DNA of 64,000 bases from Perkinsus olseni (Eukaryota; Perkinsozoa; Perkinsida; Perkinsidae): assembly GCA_013115135.1 (NCBI GenBank), contig JABANP010000116.1, positions 1-64,000 of the forward strand, in the 5' to 3' direction. Both the position numbers and the translations under genes were made by a program. Position 1 is the first letter of the stretch. Every line of letters begins with the position of its first letter. The notes beneath the pieces are model-generated. The model ran no database searches, had not been told where the DNA came from, and worked only from the letters and a program-made list of their open reading frames with translations. This document shows positions 19,969-31,087 of the stretch, piece after piece.

Positions 19969-22234
19969 GCCTGGGAGGTGGCAACTTCTCTAAAGAAGCA
20001 TCGAATTCAATTCATTGATAAACCCGAGATGAATTTGGTGTATACAAGAAAAAATTGAAAGAATGTTGCGATGATAGCCGAACTGGAAGCTCAGGGCAAA
20101 AGCCCTTGCCCTGAGCGAGCAAGGGAGAGCTGTTCTGAGTAGAGAAACCCCCGAGAAAAGACCGGTTGCCGAGGGCAAAGGCTCTACTAACCGGCGAGCC
20201 ATTCCGCGACCCAGAGAAATGTGAAGAAGTGATTTGACCGCTAAGTGGGAAGATATAACGAGGAAGACCACCCGCTACACTTCTTCACCCTACATGGAAA
20301 AATGTCCAGCTCGAAACTGAAATCGCTGACGCCGGGGACGCGACTCGCCGCGCCCCTGTCTCGCTCCCCACAGCACGAGTCGCGCAGTCGTCATCGCAAC
20401 TGCATGACGCTCGAAAATGTTTCTTTATACGTCGAGCAGTAAAAGGTACAGCGAGCCCCGTCTTTCTGCTCGAAAGACGCGAGAGTGCACGCCACCAGAC
20501 GATGGTGTCTTGCGCACAGCTGAAGTCCCTATTTGCTCGCTCGGTAGTGCTCTTCGAAGTGACTACATGCAGTCACCGTCGCAGAGATGGATATAAACGA
20601 CGCATATTAAGCGTACATTCGTACCGTTTTCATGGAAATCAATGAGAGCCTATCATTGATGTAAAAGTTACGAGGTTTGTAGACCAGCCCGTAGGAGATG
20701 ACCAGCCTGGCCCGGCCAGGGCAGGGCAGGGCAACCTAGAAGAGAGCAACTGCGCCAGGGTGTTCAAGCGAAGGTCGACAACCCTGCTATAAACTCAGTG
20801 ATGGAAGGAGAACTTCGGGGTATGCTCTTGCTCTGCAAACTTTATACAAAGCTCTCCCCAATGTTGAGTCCACACGTTACTGGGCCGCCTCTGTATCATG
20901 CCGCAGCCTGGCTACTTCCCGGCTTCGAGCTGGAGCTGAGTTGTCACTGCGAAACGCCAAACTTTGGCGGCCCAAGGCTGGAAGGGCCTTCTCCGAAGAG
21001 CATTGAGCGTTAGTATCTGAGTAGTGGATGGGACGAAGTAAAGAAGGGACCAATTGCTACGTCGTATCACTATATGGGCCATATAATATGGCGCACTCCG
21101 CCAAAAGTAGAGGAGTTTCCTGATTCATCATGTACCAGACTAAGAAAAACCGCTAGACAACCCGTCAGTCGGAAAAATGGTGGTAATGGCGAGTGAAGTC
21201 CCAGAATCAGCCTCCGCATACGGCCCCAATTCTGCGGACTCCGCGTCGCAGAACACGGCTCTGGAAACACTGAGAGAACCCCTTACAAGAATTAGTTCGG
21301 TTATTACTGATAACTTATTACAAATAAGTTACTAGGAGAAACCGAAGCCTGATGGCTCTACTAATGACCTATTAGCAGAGCCATCAGGCTTCGGCGCGTC
21401 ATTGGAATTGACCCGGCGCATATGCGTACATATGAAGTTGATCGATCTCTGCGACTTAGCGCCTTTTACTTAGCTAGTATCGGGGACTGTTCGCAGCATC
21501 ATTGAACAGTTGAAACCTAGTCTAACTAACGACGTAAGCGCTCCTACGACTCCTCGAGGAACCCCCGAGGGCCTCGGGCCGAGGCATTGCAGTGACGCAA
21601 TGATTGAGTGACGAACCTTGCGGAAGATAGATGTCCAATTGGTACAGTACCGAGATGAGCAGAAGTGGACACGCACGCACACAGGCTGCGTGACACAGTC
21701 ATGTCTTGGCCATAGAACGATAACTATTCTGTAGTACGCCTAGTCAGTTTCCCCCGGGGTTTAAAACACGTAATAATCGGCTGATATGCTGCCGCCTTCA
21801 TAAAACTATGAAGTCGGCTGCCGGCAGATGTATCTTGTTGAGGATATTCATTCGATTCATCCTTGAGCGCTTACCGTCCACGCATACGTACCGTACGTGA
21901 CGAGGGGCATCACCCAAGGCTGTCTCCTTCTCCACGACGCCACCTTCTCCTTCCAAGCTGGCATGATGCTGGTAGCGGTGGATTTCTCGTGCAATCATCC
22001 AAGAGCTGTCACTATCGAGATTTCTGTTCTTGGAGCGCTCGAGCATCAACCTATGATATCTCTGTAGCATCAACGATGCGAGTGAATGGAAGACACCCTC
22101 ATGTCTCCTTCCGGGCGCGATGATCGATTCAACCACAGCTGACTACGCTGAGCTTAAAGATGGTTCCAAATTCGAGCTGCGATTACATATTTCAATCCGA
22201 ATGCTTTTCTCAGATTTTTTCCTTTTCTTGTTCG
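19969..22234. other. Intergenic, no gene seen
   Basis: Mixed unique sequence with a G/C-rich palindrome (20706-20720) and a hairpin (21342-21394). No frame has coding character. Confidence 0.45.
21342..21394. repeat. Hairpin with 18-bp arms
   Basis: CCGAAGCCTGATGGCTCT (21342-21359) pairs with 21377-21394. The 17-base loop itself has CTAAT/ATTAG pairing. Confidence 0.75.
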
Positions 22235-22838
22235 ATGCCCGCACCGATCATTGTCCTACTGGCCTCGCTGCTCTTCGGTGTGGCTGAGTCCCTCGACGTC
22301 GGCACGTACTGTGCCGCACAGCCCATTGTCAGCTCGAGCGATGAGGCTGCATGCATAGCATTCGACTACAAAGGCCCTCACGATACGAGCCCTTCAGTAC
22401 AACGCTGGCACGTTGAGCATCAGTATGGACTTCGATGGTGTGACAGTCGAGAATAGTGAGATTGTTCTCCGACGCCATCATAAAGAAGAAGATTCCTATT
22501 CGTTCCCCTATCTCGCCAGGAAGTTCCAGCTCAGAGTGGGGATTGACCGCTCTGATACCATCTTCCTACTACCTACCGGTCAAGACGGGTTTTACAAGCT
22601 CACAAAAGACGGATGCCACCCGCCTAAAGGATTCAAAGCTGATTGCAGTGCACATCATAAGCATCGCGCACTCCTGCTGAGCCATTCGCTATATGCTGGA
22701 CGCTTTTCATCTGGCGGTGGCAAGGTTTCTGTTGACTTCAAGTATCCTGTCCGTGGTGGCGGGTACACCCTCTACGACAAGAAGCATTCTGTCTATTACG
22801 TCTCGGGTAATGCTTACCTGAAGTTAGGGAAGAAATAA
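22235..22838 (+). pseudogene. Secreted family B copy with a frameshift
   Basis: The start MPAPIIVLLASLLFGVAESL is a signal peptide, then VGTYCAAQPIV ... EAACIAFDYKG matches the family B start (YC-x-Q-P, AC-I-x-F-D-Y). The frame then breaks near 22385-22405. The remaining family pattern (TLSISMDFDGVTVENSEIVL ... FQLRVGIDRSDTIFLL ... YKLTKDGCHPPKGFKADC) continues in another frame to the stop at 22838. One indel would explain it; a sequencing error cannot be excluded. The C-terminal part is shorter than in the copies at 29125 and 46128. Confidence 0.65.
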
Positions 22839-23739
22839 TCCCGCCCACAGAATTATATCACATCGGTTTTTTTCTACTTTCTCCGTAACAATTTTGATTC
22901 AGGCCCTGAAACTTGATATATGAACTCATCTGACCTTCAGAAAAAAACATAAATATAAACCAGTATCAAACTCGCTCGCCCCAGTAAATTTTATGAAACC
23001 GTCAATTTCAGCACGTTCACAAAATTATATCACATTTCGTAAATTTCGCGATTTGTCCATCCGTGCGAGAGCAAAAAAAAGAAAAAAAATGTAGCATTGT
23101 AAATAGTCTGTGTTTGCATGCGATACCATTATGATTAATGAAGAAGACCACAGCTATGTCTCACGTGGCCGCATCGCCTATCTACTTATTGTGGTTTGGA
23201 GTCGCCTGGCCGTATGGCGGCCGTGAGCGAGAGAGAGAGAGCAGTGCTAGGCTAGCACGAAACGGGTGCAGTGTTCAGCCAATCCACAACTGTCTTTGGG
23301 AGGCCTTCCCTCTTGGTGACCAAGACTTGGTCGGCATGAAGGCCTTATGCCCCAATACATCATCATAAGATATCGTAGATTGCGTTGATACTCGACAATT
23401 CTTGGGGGGCAATTTCCAAGTACCATTTGGAGTCGAATCTAAACCTTGAACTGTTCAAGGTTTAGATTTCAACTTGAATCAAGTTGAACAAGGAAGGTCA
23501 CTTTCCCTTATGTCGTTTGAGAATCTGCGCAATATATATGTTCGTAACTAGTTCTGATTGTTCTGATGACGTCTCTGTCTGTCGGAAGACTAGCCAGTGG
23601 CGGGGGGTTGCTTTATCTAGATCTATTCCCCAAGCAGATTTCCCTTTAGTTATCCTCGCCAACCGATCAATGTCTGGCTTCACTGCGAACTCATATCTCT
23701 CTCTTGCTTCACTCGCTACATATTGCAGAAGGTGACTCA
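22839..23739. other. Intergenic, short inverted repeats only
   Basis: No coding frame stands out. Inverted repeats with single-base centres lie at 23436-23468 and 23468-23488. Confidence 0.4.
23436..23488. repeat. Two adjoining odd palindromes
   Basis: 16-bp arms about a central T at 23452, then 10-bp arms about a central A at 23478. The hexamer TTGAAC, its complement and a later TTGAAC (about 23484) suggest a nested five-part event. Confidence 0.75.
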
Positions 23740-24120
23740 AAGCGGGATTTTCACGACTCGTACACCGAAAACTCGTACATTTTCGACTCATGTCTCGAAT
23801 ACTCGTACACCTTCGACTCGTACACCAAATACCCGTACATCGAGAACTTGAAACTGGGGTTGTGTACGAAATAAGAGTGTATGAAATGCTGGTATACGAG
23901 TTGAAAGTGTGCGACTAAGATGTGTACGGGTGTTATATGTACGGGTGTTACGTATACGAGCGTCATGTATACGAGTTTTATATGTACGAATCTCTCATGT
24001 ATGAGTATTTTGTGTATGACTATTCGGTGTACGAGTATTTCGTGTACGATTAGGAAGTGTATGAGTATTGGAGACATGAGTCGAAAATGAACGACTATTT
24101 GGTGTAGGAAACGTGAACAT
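23740..24120 (-). repeat. Degenerate array of about 15-bp units (pentapeptide-like on the - strand)
   Basis: The + strand repeats CGTACA/CGACTCGTA cores about every 15 bases. Read on the - strand it gives a run of five-residue units of the type VHEIL, VHRIV, IHKIL, VHIKL, VYMTL. The array is open for about 120 codons with no signal peptide or partner domain. Two more arrays of the same period lie at 25982 and 27480. Confidence 0.65.
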
Positions 24121-24834
24121 CCCACGAGTTGTCACTGTACTGAACGATCTCACCGCTCGAAACTCCTGCTATGCAATGTAAAGTATGCATTACTACCTTC
24201 TTGGTGTCGGGAGCCGGAAGAAAAAAGCGGCAGCTCTCGTCGCGAACGATCCATCCTCTGCTGCTTCTTCCCTCCCTTCGTAATTACAGTAATAATTATC
24301 ACGTAGATGATGATCGGTGATCAACCCCGAAATTTCGCCGAACCCACAAGCCTCATGCTCTGGCGGCTTTCCCTGCATCTTACGAATCCAACATCAGCAT
24401 AGGTCACAACCAACCCTTCAACATCTCCTCCCCAATTTCAAACAAAGTCATTCCTTATGCTAGAGTTATGCCATTTTTCGGGAGCTCTTTTTGTACGAAA
24501 CCGCTCTATACGTAAAGCAGCCAGTCCTTGGTGCAGCCGCCAAACACATAGTGACAAAAGGTCAGCCGCATCACAATAAACCACCCCCTTGTTGCCTATA
24601 GGCTATAAACTACGGCAATATAGTAGACCTTCTGAGGAAGTGGGCAGGTGCTCCTGATGAGGTCAAGATTGGCACTCCAGTAAGACAACCCCGCATGCCA
24701 CTATTATGGACTTGAAAAGGAATCCTTTGTTGATCACGATGTCCACCACCTAGAGAAATGACTGATGCGGCCGCTGGTGACCGCGAATCATTCAGTAGGC
24801 CAGTTCGGTTCGGACTCCAAACTCCAAACTTTGG

Positions 24835-24854
24835 AGTATGCCATACTCAGTATG
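24835..24854. repeat. Five-part hexamer insertion, X=AGTATG
   Basis: AGTATG, C, CATACT, C, AGTATG without mismatch. An adjoining odd palindrome with 8-bp arms is at 24821-24837. Confidence 0.85.
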
Positions 24855-24986
24855 GCTCGGGAACTTCGGGAAAAGCGACTCAATAGCCTTGTTCAAATCA
24901 TAAATTAGAGTATCCGCGGATTCATCTCTGGTCCAAAATGACGGTCACGGAACTCAGCAGCAGTTTGGTATTAAGGCTCAATAAGA

Positions 24987-25006
24987 TGACACTGTGTCAT
25001 CGACAC
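24987..25006. repeat. Five-part hexamer insertion, X=TGACAC
   Basis: TGACAC, T, GTGTCA, T, CGACAC; the last copy has one mismatch. Confidence 0.65.
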
Positions 25007-25030
25007 AGTAGGGTGAGGCTAACGATGTTA

Positions 25031-25050
25031 TAGGGAGTCCCTATTAGGGA
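25031..25050. repeat. Five-part hexamer insertion, X=TAGGGA
   Basis: TAGGGA, G, TCCCTA, T, TAGGGA without mismatch. Confidence 0.85.
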
Positions 25051-25598
25051 CTACGGTAGGCCTCGTCGAAGGAAAGATAAGCTCGTACAGCTAGGCCAGT
25101 TAAGCTGGTAGACAATTTCCGACAGGCTTTTGAGTCATCCCATCTGCGGACACATAGTCCGTAACGTGTCAGAAATTTGACAATGAACTCCTCGGGGCGT
25201 CCGTGGAATGGGAGGGGGGTAGACTTGCGTGAGGACTTGATGCTGAAGTCGATATCTTTTCAGTGGCGGGCTGCCAGACTCGGGCATGGTCATGAGGGTA
25301 TGGGCTCCACTTGTTGTAACTCAATAGCCCATAGGATATGGGAGACTGCTCTCATTACACAATGTGAGGAACAATACAGTACAGCGCAATCGATACGGTA
25401 GAGCTATGGGAATTGTGTATAGGAGACAGAAGTGACAGATTATACAACAATATCATATACTTGCTCATCATCTTCGGTAGACTCTATCGGGTGGAGACGG
25501 CAAGATTGTTCAACTGCTCGATAGTATCTCGCAACTGTGGAAGCACCTTCCCTATGTGTAATCGCGCCCTCCGAAGCTATTCTTTCATAGATGCCGGA

Positions 25599-25655
25599 GA
25601 GTGGAATTCGGCTGCTGAATACATACAGTATGTATTCGTCAGCCGAATTCCACTC
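25599..25655. repeat. Long odd palindrome, 28-bp arms
   Basis: Arms 25599-25626 and 25628-25655 about a single central A, with two mismatches. Confidence 0.8.
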
Positions 25656-25981
25656 TGTAACATACTGGATTTCCTCCGGAGTGCGATCCTCCGGGCGTTA
25701 GGACTCGACTCGATGGGGGTAACACTAAAGGCCACAGTGATGAAAGTCGACATCTTATTTGAACTTTCTATACATTCGGCCGCGGCTTCAAACCTGGTCA
25801 AACCGTTATAAACTTGACCGCGGCGTCAACCTTTTTTAGCCAAAAGTTTTGGCCCAGGTTCGACTCCCTGAGTGGATCGGAAATAAGAGCAACGGCCTTG
25901 GAAAGGTACAGCAGGCAGTGAGAGAGATGGCTGAAGCATGCGCGGCCGATTTTCGTCCGGCTGTATGAAGGAGTGGGTATC

Positions 25982-26175
25982 CGAGTTAGTGGTGTACGGG
26001 ATTAGGTGAGAACGAGTTTAGAAACACGGTTGGAACTGTACGAAACGATACTGTTCTGGCTGGCAATGTACCGAGGGCAACTGTACCAGTTGAAACTGTA
26101 CTGGCCGCCGGCCAGTGGCCGAAACTGTACTGGTGGGCACTGTACCGAAGGCCCCCTGTACGAGATGTTCACTCT
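25982..26175 (+). repeat. Array of about 15-bp units with CTGTAC cores
   Basis: CTGTAC recurs at 15-base steps. Translated on + it gives LYETI, LFWLA, MYRGQ, LYQLK, LYWPP-like pentads. Confidence 0.6.
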
Positions 26176-26606
26176 GCACTTTTGCTGGTGCATCTGCTCC
26201 GTACGCTGTGTCGATTTCCCCCTTTCTTTGTAAATTATTTGTGGGTGATTAGATGTTTTTGATTGGCGAGCTTGCTAGCTTGCTGTTCCACTAAAGAACT
26301 CCAATGCCGTTAGCAGCGGCCCTTGTGCCTGCATGCGGCTCCTGTGGTGTACGCGCGCATAAACTGCGTCGTGCGCCCCAGGCACTGTCCGGAGTGTAAC
26401 GAGATGAGTTGAGGCTGTATCGAGTGAGACTGCCGGCATCTGGGACTATAACGACGCGGTGTCTGTGATGAGTGAGCCTCAGGCTCAGTAGACCTTCGTG
26501 AGGTTCCGGAGAGTGATGATGAAGGCCCTCAGCCTCTTCCAGTTCGGCACTTGACGAGACTTTCAGCTCCCCTTGCTAAATCCTCGCCTCCTCTGCCTGA
26601 GGCGGG

Positions 26607-26626
26607 TACTGTGACAGTACTACTGT
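26607..26626. repeat. Five-part hexamer insertion, X=TACTGT, breaks an ORF
   Basis: TACTGT, G, ACAGTA, C, TACTGT without mismatch. Discounting 14 bases restores the frame of the gag-like ORF. Confidence 0.9.
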
Positions 26627-26752
26627 CCCCTCTGTTGGACGTGGGAGTGGTGGTATTCGTGGTGTTCCGTATAGTTACGAACACCCGGGTGACTTTTCGG
26701 TGAAGTACGTTGACGCTCCTGACCATAAGGCTCGTTATTCTTGGGTTTCGAA

Positions 26753-26772
26753 TCACTGGCAGTGATTCACTG
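26753..26772. repeat. Five-part hexamer insertion, X=TCACTG, breaks an ORF
   Basis: TCACTG, G, CAGTGA, T, TCACTG without mismatch. Discounting 14 bases restores the frame of the gag-like ORF. Confidence 0.9.
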
Positions 26773-27243
26773 CTATCCGAATTCTCACGGTCCTGGTAAG
26801 GTTTGGCGTGAGAATTTTGCTTCACAGCGTGAGACCTCGGGTGACGACTGCTAAGCTGGCCTGGTTCATAGCGACCTTGTGAACGACTCCCTTGTTGGTC
26901 GGGTTATAATGTGTCAAGGAATCTTGAATTCCACTGGTGACGCTCACGATGATGTTTACTTACCTTTGGCTTCGGCTTTACTTCGTTATTGCTACGAGTG
27001 TTTTGCCTATCCTTATCTGGTTAGTTATCATTCCAGACAGGCTAGACCATCGGAAGCAGTAATTAATGGTGCTAACCTGCTTTTTGGTGCTGTGAAGTTT
27101 ATTCAATGGACTTCATTGTTAACAAGCTCTACGAAGATTGCCGACAAGCGGCTTTATCTTTGCTTTTAGACCTTCGGGATACTTGTTCTTTTCCGCTATT
27201 AGCATCACCTACCACCATCTAAGAATGTCACCGCCGCCTCTAC

Positions 27244-27263
27244 TGGTGAGTCACCAGTGGTGA
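27244..27263. repeat. Five-part hexamer insertion, X=TGGTGA
   Basis: TGGTGA, G, TCACCA, G, TGGTGA without mismatch, just after the decayed gag-like ORF. Confidence 0.85.
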
Positions 27264-27479
27264 CGATCTAGCACCCCCCAGATCAGGTTGTCTCTGTGGT
27301 GATCCCAGTGCCTAGAGGCTCCAAACACGAATGGAGCCAAGTTGAATAGGTTGGGTATCGCATGGGCGGTACTTTGTCGGAGTTGAGCAGGAGTCTTACA
27401 GGTGAGTAGGTTAGGAGTTCATGCTCGTATTCGCGAGGTGGTGGGTTCCTTTCCTCCGGCAAACATTTTCGTGTCGTAG

Positions 27480-27745
27480 TTCCATATGTACGAACCACTA
27501 TTGGACGAATGAATTTTTTTCGAAAAGATCGTGGCCGAATAGATCACCACGAGCATATCTTTGGATCAACCGCCCATGCACGAAGTAATCGTGTCCGAAA
27601 CCGGTTATGGATGAAACAATCGTGACCGAAACATACACTTTTTCGATGTACGAAAAGATCATGAATGAACCGAAATTTGTACGAAACAATCTTGGACCGA
27701 AGCTGCAGTGGACCAATCGATCATGGACGAATCGCGGTACACCCG
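27480..27745 (-). repeat. Array of about 15-bp units with CGAAACAATC cores
   Basis: CGAA/ATCGTG units recur at about 15 bases. The - strand reads FGPRL, FRTNF, FGHDY, FVHGR, FGHDL-like pentads for about 70 codons. Confidence 0.6.
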
Positions 27746-28338
27746 TTTTACAGCCCTTTTCGTAATTCTGATGGTGGCTTCAGTGGTCTTACTGTGGAAG
27801 AAGACCGTTTCTGTTTTCTCTTGGCCCATGCACGTCTTAAGAATCTCGAACAATATTATGAAGGAATGATATGATATTAAGGAACGATATTCCTTTGGCT
27901 AAGTTCGAAGTCTATAAAATGAGTGGATTAAGACGACCTTGGAACAAGTCATTTCTGCCCGCAAGAACCCTTCCAACAAGACCTTAGCTTGATGTCATGA
28001 TTTTTATCCTTGAAACGTTCATTGGTTCGTTAGACCTTGTTTTGCGGAATGGCGTCAAGCGAGGTATGTAGACATTAGGAAATGGCCTTAAGTTCACTTG
28101 ATTCCTTGCTTCCTTGGATCGCTTGACATTCCTCACCTCGGTCTGAAGCAGACGGTGCTCCATGGATTGACCTTCGTCCCCCTGTAGCGTGATCGAACTC
28201 GGTGTCACGTCACCTTCCGTACTACGGAATCCGTAGGTCACGCACTCCAACTCGCCAACTGCATTCCTTTTGGGGAACTGTGCTAACCTTACGATCTTTG
28301 ACCGGGCGTTGAGTTGATTAGTGAAGCAACGATCTTGG

Positions 28339-28372
28339 TCACTGACAGTGACTCTGAGTCAGTGACTCACTG
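28339..28372. repeat. Nested five-part insertions, X=TCACTG then X=TGACTC
   Basis: The inner event (28349-28368) is TGACTC, T, GAGTCA, G, TGACTC. Discounting its 14 bases leaves TCACTG, A, CAGTGA, C, TCACTG, a second complete event. So one insertion landed in another. Confidence 0.85.
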
Positions 28373-28619
28373 TAGTCTTGCGCACTTCCACAGTCTACAA
28401 TAATGAGTACAGTACGCGCAGTCTAGGGAATGCAAAACTGCTCAGCGCGAGAACTCCTGAACACTCAGAACCCGGGGGTGGTATTAAGGAGTGGACCATT
28501 AGTTACCCCGCAAAAGAAAATGCCTCCAAGTTGAATGCTATTTGAAGCTTCGGGCGTGATTGCCAGTGAGAGACTGCGCAGATAGTGGGGTTTTCCAGTT
28601 CTGGGGCCTGAATATTCCT

Positions 28620-28865
28620 ATACCGTGTGGGCTGTAAGAAAAATGCTTGGTACAGTAACAACAACGCAGTTTCCACGTCACCTACGACAACGTTCCCTCC
28701 CAGGGTGACACGATCATTCCGAAGCGTCACGGTAAAAAAGAAGCCCGCCGACTCTTTCCCTCCTTCAACTTCAAGTTTGAGTTCGAAATATCTAACGGAC
28801 CGTTCGGAACGGTACGACTGACCTTTCCCACGCATCTCGCCTATTATGCACTCATCGCTCTTTGA
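28620..28865 (+). pseudogene. Fragment of secreted family B
   Basis: GDTIIPKRHGKKEARRLFPS, then FNFKFEFEIS, aligns with GDKIVLKRHGKPEGFGLFPF, then FNFKFDLRVS, in the intact copy at 29125. The signal peptide and C-terminal half are missing and the frame stops soon after. Confidence 0.65.
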
Positions 28866-29124
28866 CAAAGGATCTGTGTGCATGCGTGCAACAGAGCATG
28901 CACTGCTTAGCTAATTTTCCTCGTAACAGTAAGCTTGAAAACTTTCCGGCGTGCTTGGGAACTTTAAGTCTCCAGCTGAGCTGCTGAAGACTGAGGCTGT
29001 TTCCTCCGTCAGAGCCCGGCTGTAGACGGAGTCCGTCTCAAGCTCGCTCATCGAATTGCTAATATCTTTCCTATCATATTTTCCAATGCGTGGACATCTC
29101 AGTTGAGCGTTAACCTAACTACCA

Positions 29125-29916
29125 ATGCTGATGTTGCTCTCGAAAGTCACTTCACCATTGGTGCTCATTGGACACGCGGCTTCGGCTCCACCTCACGGTC
29201 GTTACTGCGCCTTCCAACCAATCCTTGGTCGGCCTAACTTGGCTGCCTGCATACAATTGTACTACGGGCCTATCACTGCCAGGCTGGACTACTTCTCCTT
29301 CGATAATCATCATTTCTTCGCGGAATACGATGCTATTGAGCGCGATGGTGACAAGATAGTTCTGAAGCGTCACGGTAAACCAGAAGGCTTCGGCCTCTTT
29401 CCCTTCTTCAACTTCAAATTCGATCTCAGGGTGTCGTCTAACACGATTGAGATTGTTCCCTATGCCACTTCGCTCCAAAAGTTGACTTTTTCGCATGAAA
29501 AATGCACGCCGCCGGAAGGATTGCAGTCTACTTGTTATTTCTCTGGCACTCCCCAAGCTGGTTCTAGGTTTGTGTACACTGGCTATGCCGCAAACGGGAG
29601 CGATACTGCACAGTATACTTTATCTATCGTGGATGACTCCATCACCACCGCTCCGTCTTACCCGACTGCCTCCTCGTTCTTCGACCACGATACCTTCGGC
29701 TATTTCACTAATCTCGGTATTCTCTTTCTCGGACAACCAGACCCTCTTTCTGGTGACCGAGTGACGAAGCTTGTCAATAACCTTCTCCAAACGTCAGAAG
29801 AGCTTTTCGAAGTGGCAGGGGTCTGCCGCCATGATGGAATGAAGAATGAGGCAAAGTTCTACCCTCCTCATAGCTCAGACCCGTATATCATTACTGGTGC
29901 AGGGAACCTTCATTGA
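29125..29916 (+). CDS. Secreted cysteine protein, family B (263 aa)
   Basis: An intact single-exon frame. MLMLLSKVTSPLVLIGHAAS is a signal peptide. The mature part shows the family pattern: RYCAFQPIL, AACIQLYY, an acidic D-G-D-K-I-V-L-K-R-H stretch, FNFKFDLRVSSNTIEIV, LTFSHEKCTPPEGLQSTC. The C-terminal third (FDHDTFGYFTNLGILFLGQP ... VNNLLQTSEELFEVAGVC) is not shared with all copies. It sits 0.3 kb from a fragment of the same family, so local duplication is likely. A secreted lineage-specific protein is inferred; function unknown. Confidence 0.7.
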   Translation: MLMLLSKVTSPLVLIGHAASAPPHGRYCAFQPILGRPNLAACIQLYYGPITARLDYFSFDNHHFFAEYDAIERDGDKIVLKRHGKPEGFGLFPFFNFKFDLRVSSNTIEIVPYATSLQKLTFSHEKCTPPEGLQSTCYFSGTPQAGSRFVYTGYAANGSDTAQYTLSIVDDSITTAPSYPTASSFFDHDTFGYFTNLGILFLGQPDPLSGDRVTKLVNNLLQTSEELFEVAGVCRHDGMKNEAKFYPPHSSDPYIITGAGNLH

Positions 29917-29968
29917 ATATGAATCATTACCCCAATACTATTTGATAGTTGTATTATCCTTCATGATC

Positions 29969-29988
29969 CTCGTAATATGAGGCTCATA
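29969..29988. repeat. Five-part hexamer insertion, X=CTCATA
   Basis: CTCGTA, A, TATGAG, G, CTCATA; the first copy has one mismatch. Confidence 0.65.
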
Positions 29989-30214
29989 TGTCGTGAGAAC
30001 TCTGTCTGCGCAGTTAATTTCAGAATTTCTGCTTTGTATCCATCTCAGCTCATCTCATTGGCATCCGACGGATCCCCAGGACGGGCCTAGTGCGTAATCC
30101 GTTTTCTTGTCTCTTTTTGCTCGGGCATTTCCCAATCTGTAAGTCACGTAACCGTAACCCTAGAAGCAGTTTCGGGGATCTGCTTTCCTGTAGTGTTCCC
30201 GGCTTGACCAAACC

Positions 30215-30390
30215 GTTCACTAGAGCCACCCTTAGAACCCGACGGAAACTGTGACATAGGGGAAAAGGGTTAGACTCTTAATACTTCTTAGATAAACATA
30301 CATTACAACGTAGGTCTCAATAGTGACTACTAGCCTCACGCTGGAGACAATACACAAAGAGCGCTAAGATATCGTGGCCCGTGGGGCCCA
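30215..30390 (+). repeat. Dispersed repeat, partner at 43905-44070
   Basis: Shared blocks include GTAGGTCTCAATAGTGACTA, GAGACAATAC and GCGCTAAGATATC. The two copies are diverged but colinear over about 170 bp. Confidence 0.6.
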
Positions 30391-30554
30391 TAGGGGGTAC
30401 AGGCCATAGGGACAGATCAGCCACAACGATGTATCACAATAGGCAGTCATTGAAGAGGCGGTTCACTACACCCCTGGATGAAAGTGGCTGCCCTATCAGG
30501 TAACGGGGGAGGAGGGGTTTCGGGTTCCCCTTCCACGCTCCACCGCAATGTTTT

Positions 30555-30574
30555 TTCTGTCACAGAAATTCTGT
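30555..30574. repeat. Five-part hexamer insertion, X=TTCTGT
   Basis: TTCTGT, C, ACAGAA, A, TTCTGT without mismatch. Confidence 0.85.
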
Positions 30575-30595
30575 GGCCCCGGGTCAACGAGCCTA

Positions 30596-30615
30596 TCTGA
30601 AGTTCAGATTCTGAA
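30596..30615. repeat. Five-part hexamer insertion, X=TCTGAA
   Basis: TCTGAA, G, TTCAGA, T, TCTGAA without mismatch, 21 bases after the previous one. Confidence 0.85.
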
Positions 30616-31087
30616 CCCGGCGTAGAATAGTTGAGAGAGAATAGGATCGAGATTCTAATGTTCATTTCCACTGAGAGTTCGGGTTGCCGTTTCAGATTAC
30701 TGAACTGTTGTTGGCAACCATGATGACTCAATAACGTAACACTCCCGGATCTGATGCAGATACCGTCTACTGATAATATAGACTTTATTATATAGTTGAG
30801 CGACTGGACCAGCGATAGAATAGCCGAGGCTGTACTCTGATGGTAGTAGTAGTTGATAGTATCAACTTGATACGACGGACGGAATACTCACTCGCAGAAG
30901 GAGCGAGGAGCAGAGCAGATCGGAAAATATTGGGGAATTACTGCAAAGACAAATAGCTACTCACTCACAAGCGCACACAGTCACAACAGCAGATAATCGC
31001 ACCAAATGTCCAGCGCTCGGACTAGCAGTTTCAGACTCGGCAACATGAAACGGTTGTGCCGCGCTAGCCGCGATAATCGATACTTAT

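Larger units (their letters stand above)
26500..27225 (+). pseudogene. Decayed gag-like ORF broken by two 14-bp insertions
   Basis: A continuous reading is seen only in pieces: EVPESDDEGPQPLPV, then GGIRGVPYSYEHPGDFSVKY, then ARYSWVSNH, then YPNSHGPGKVWRENFASQ, then VNDSLVGRVIMCQGILN and onward to about 27100. A helical segment MDFIVNKLYEDCRQAALSLL follows in a shifted frame. The pieces fall into one frame if 14 bases are discounted at each of two five-part hexamer sites (26607-26626 and 26753-26772). One stop (TAA near 26852) is a point change. The Pro/Ser-rich start and the lack of a known domain suggest a retrotransposon gag or similar; this is inference. Confidence 0.55.
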
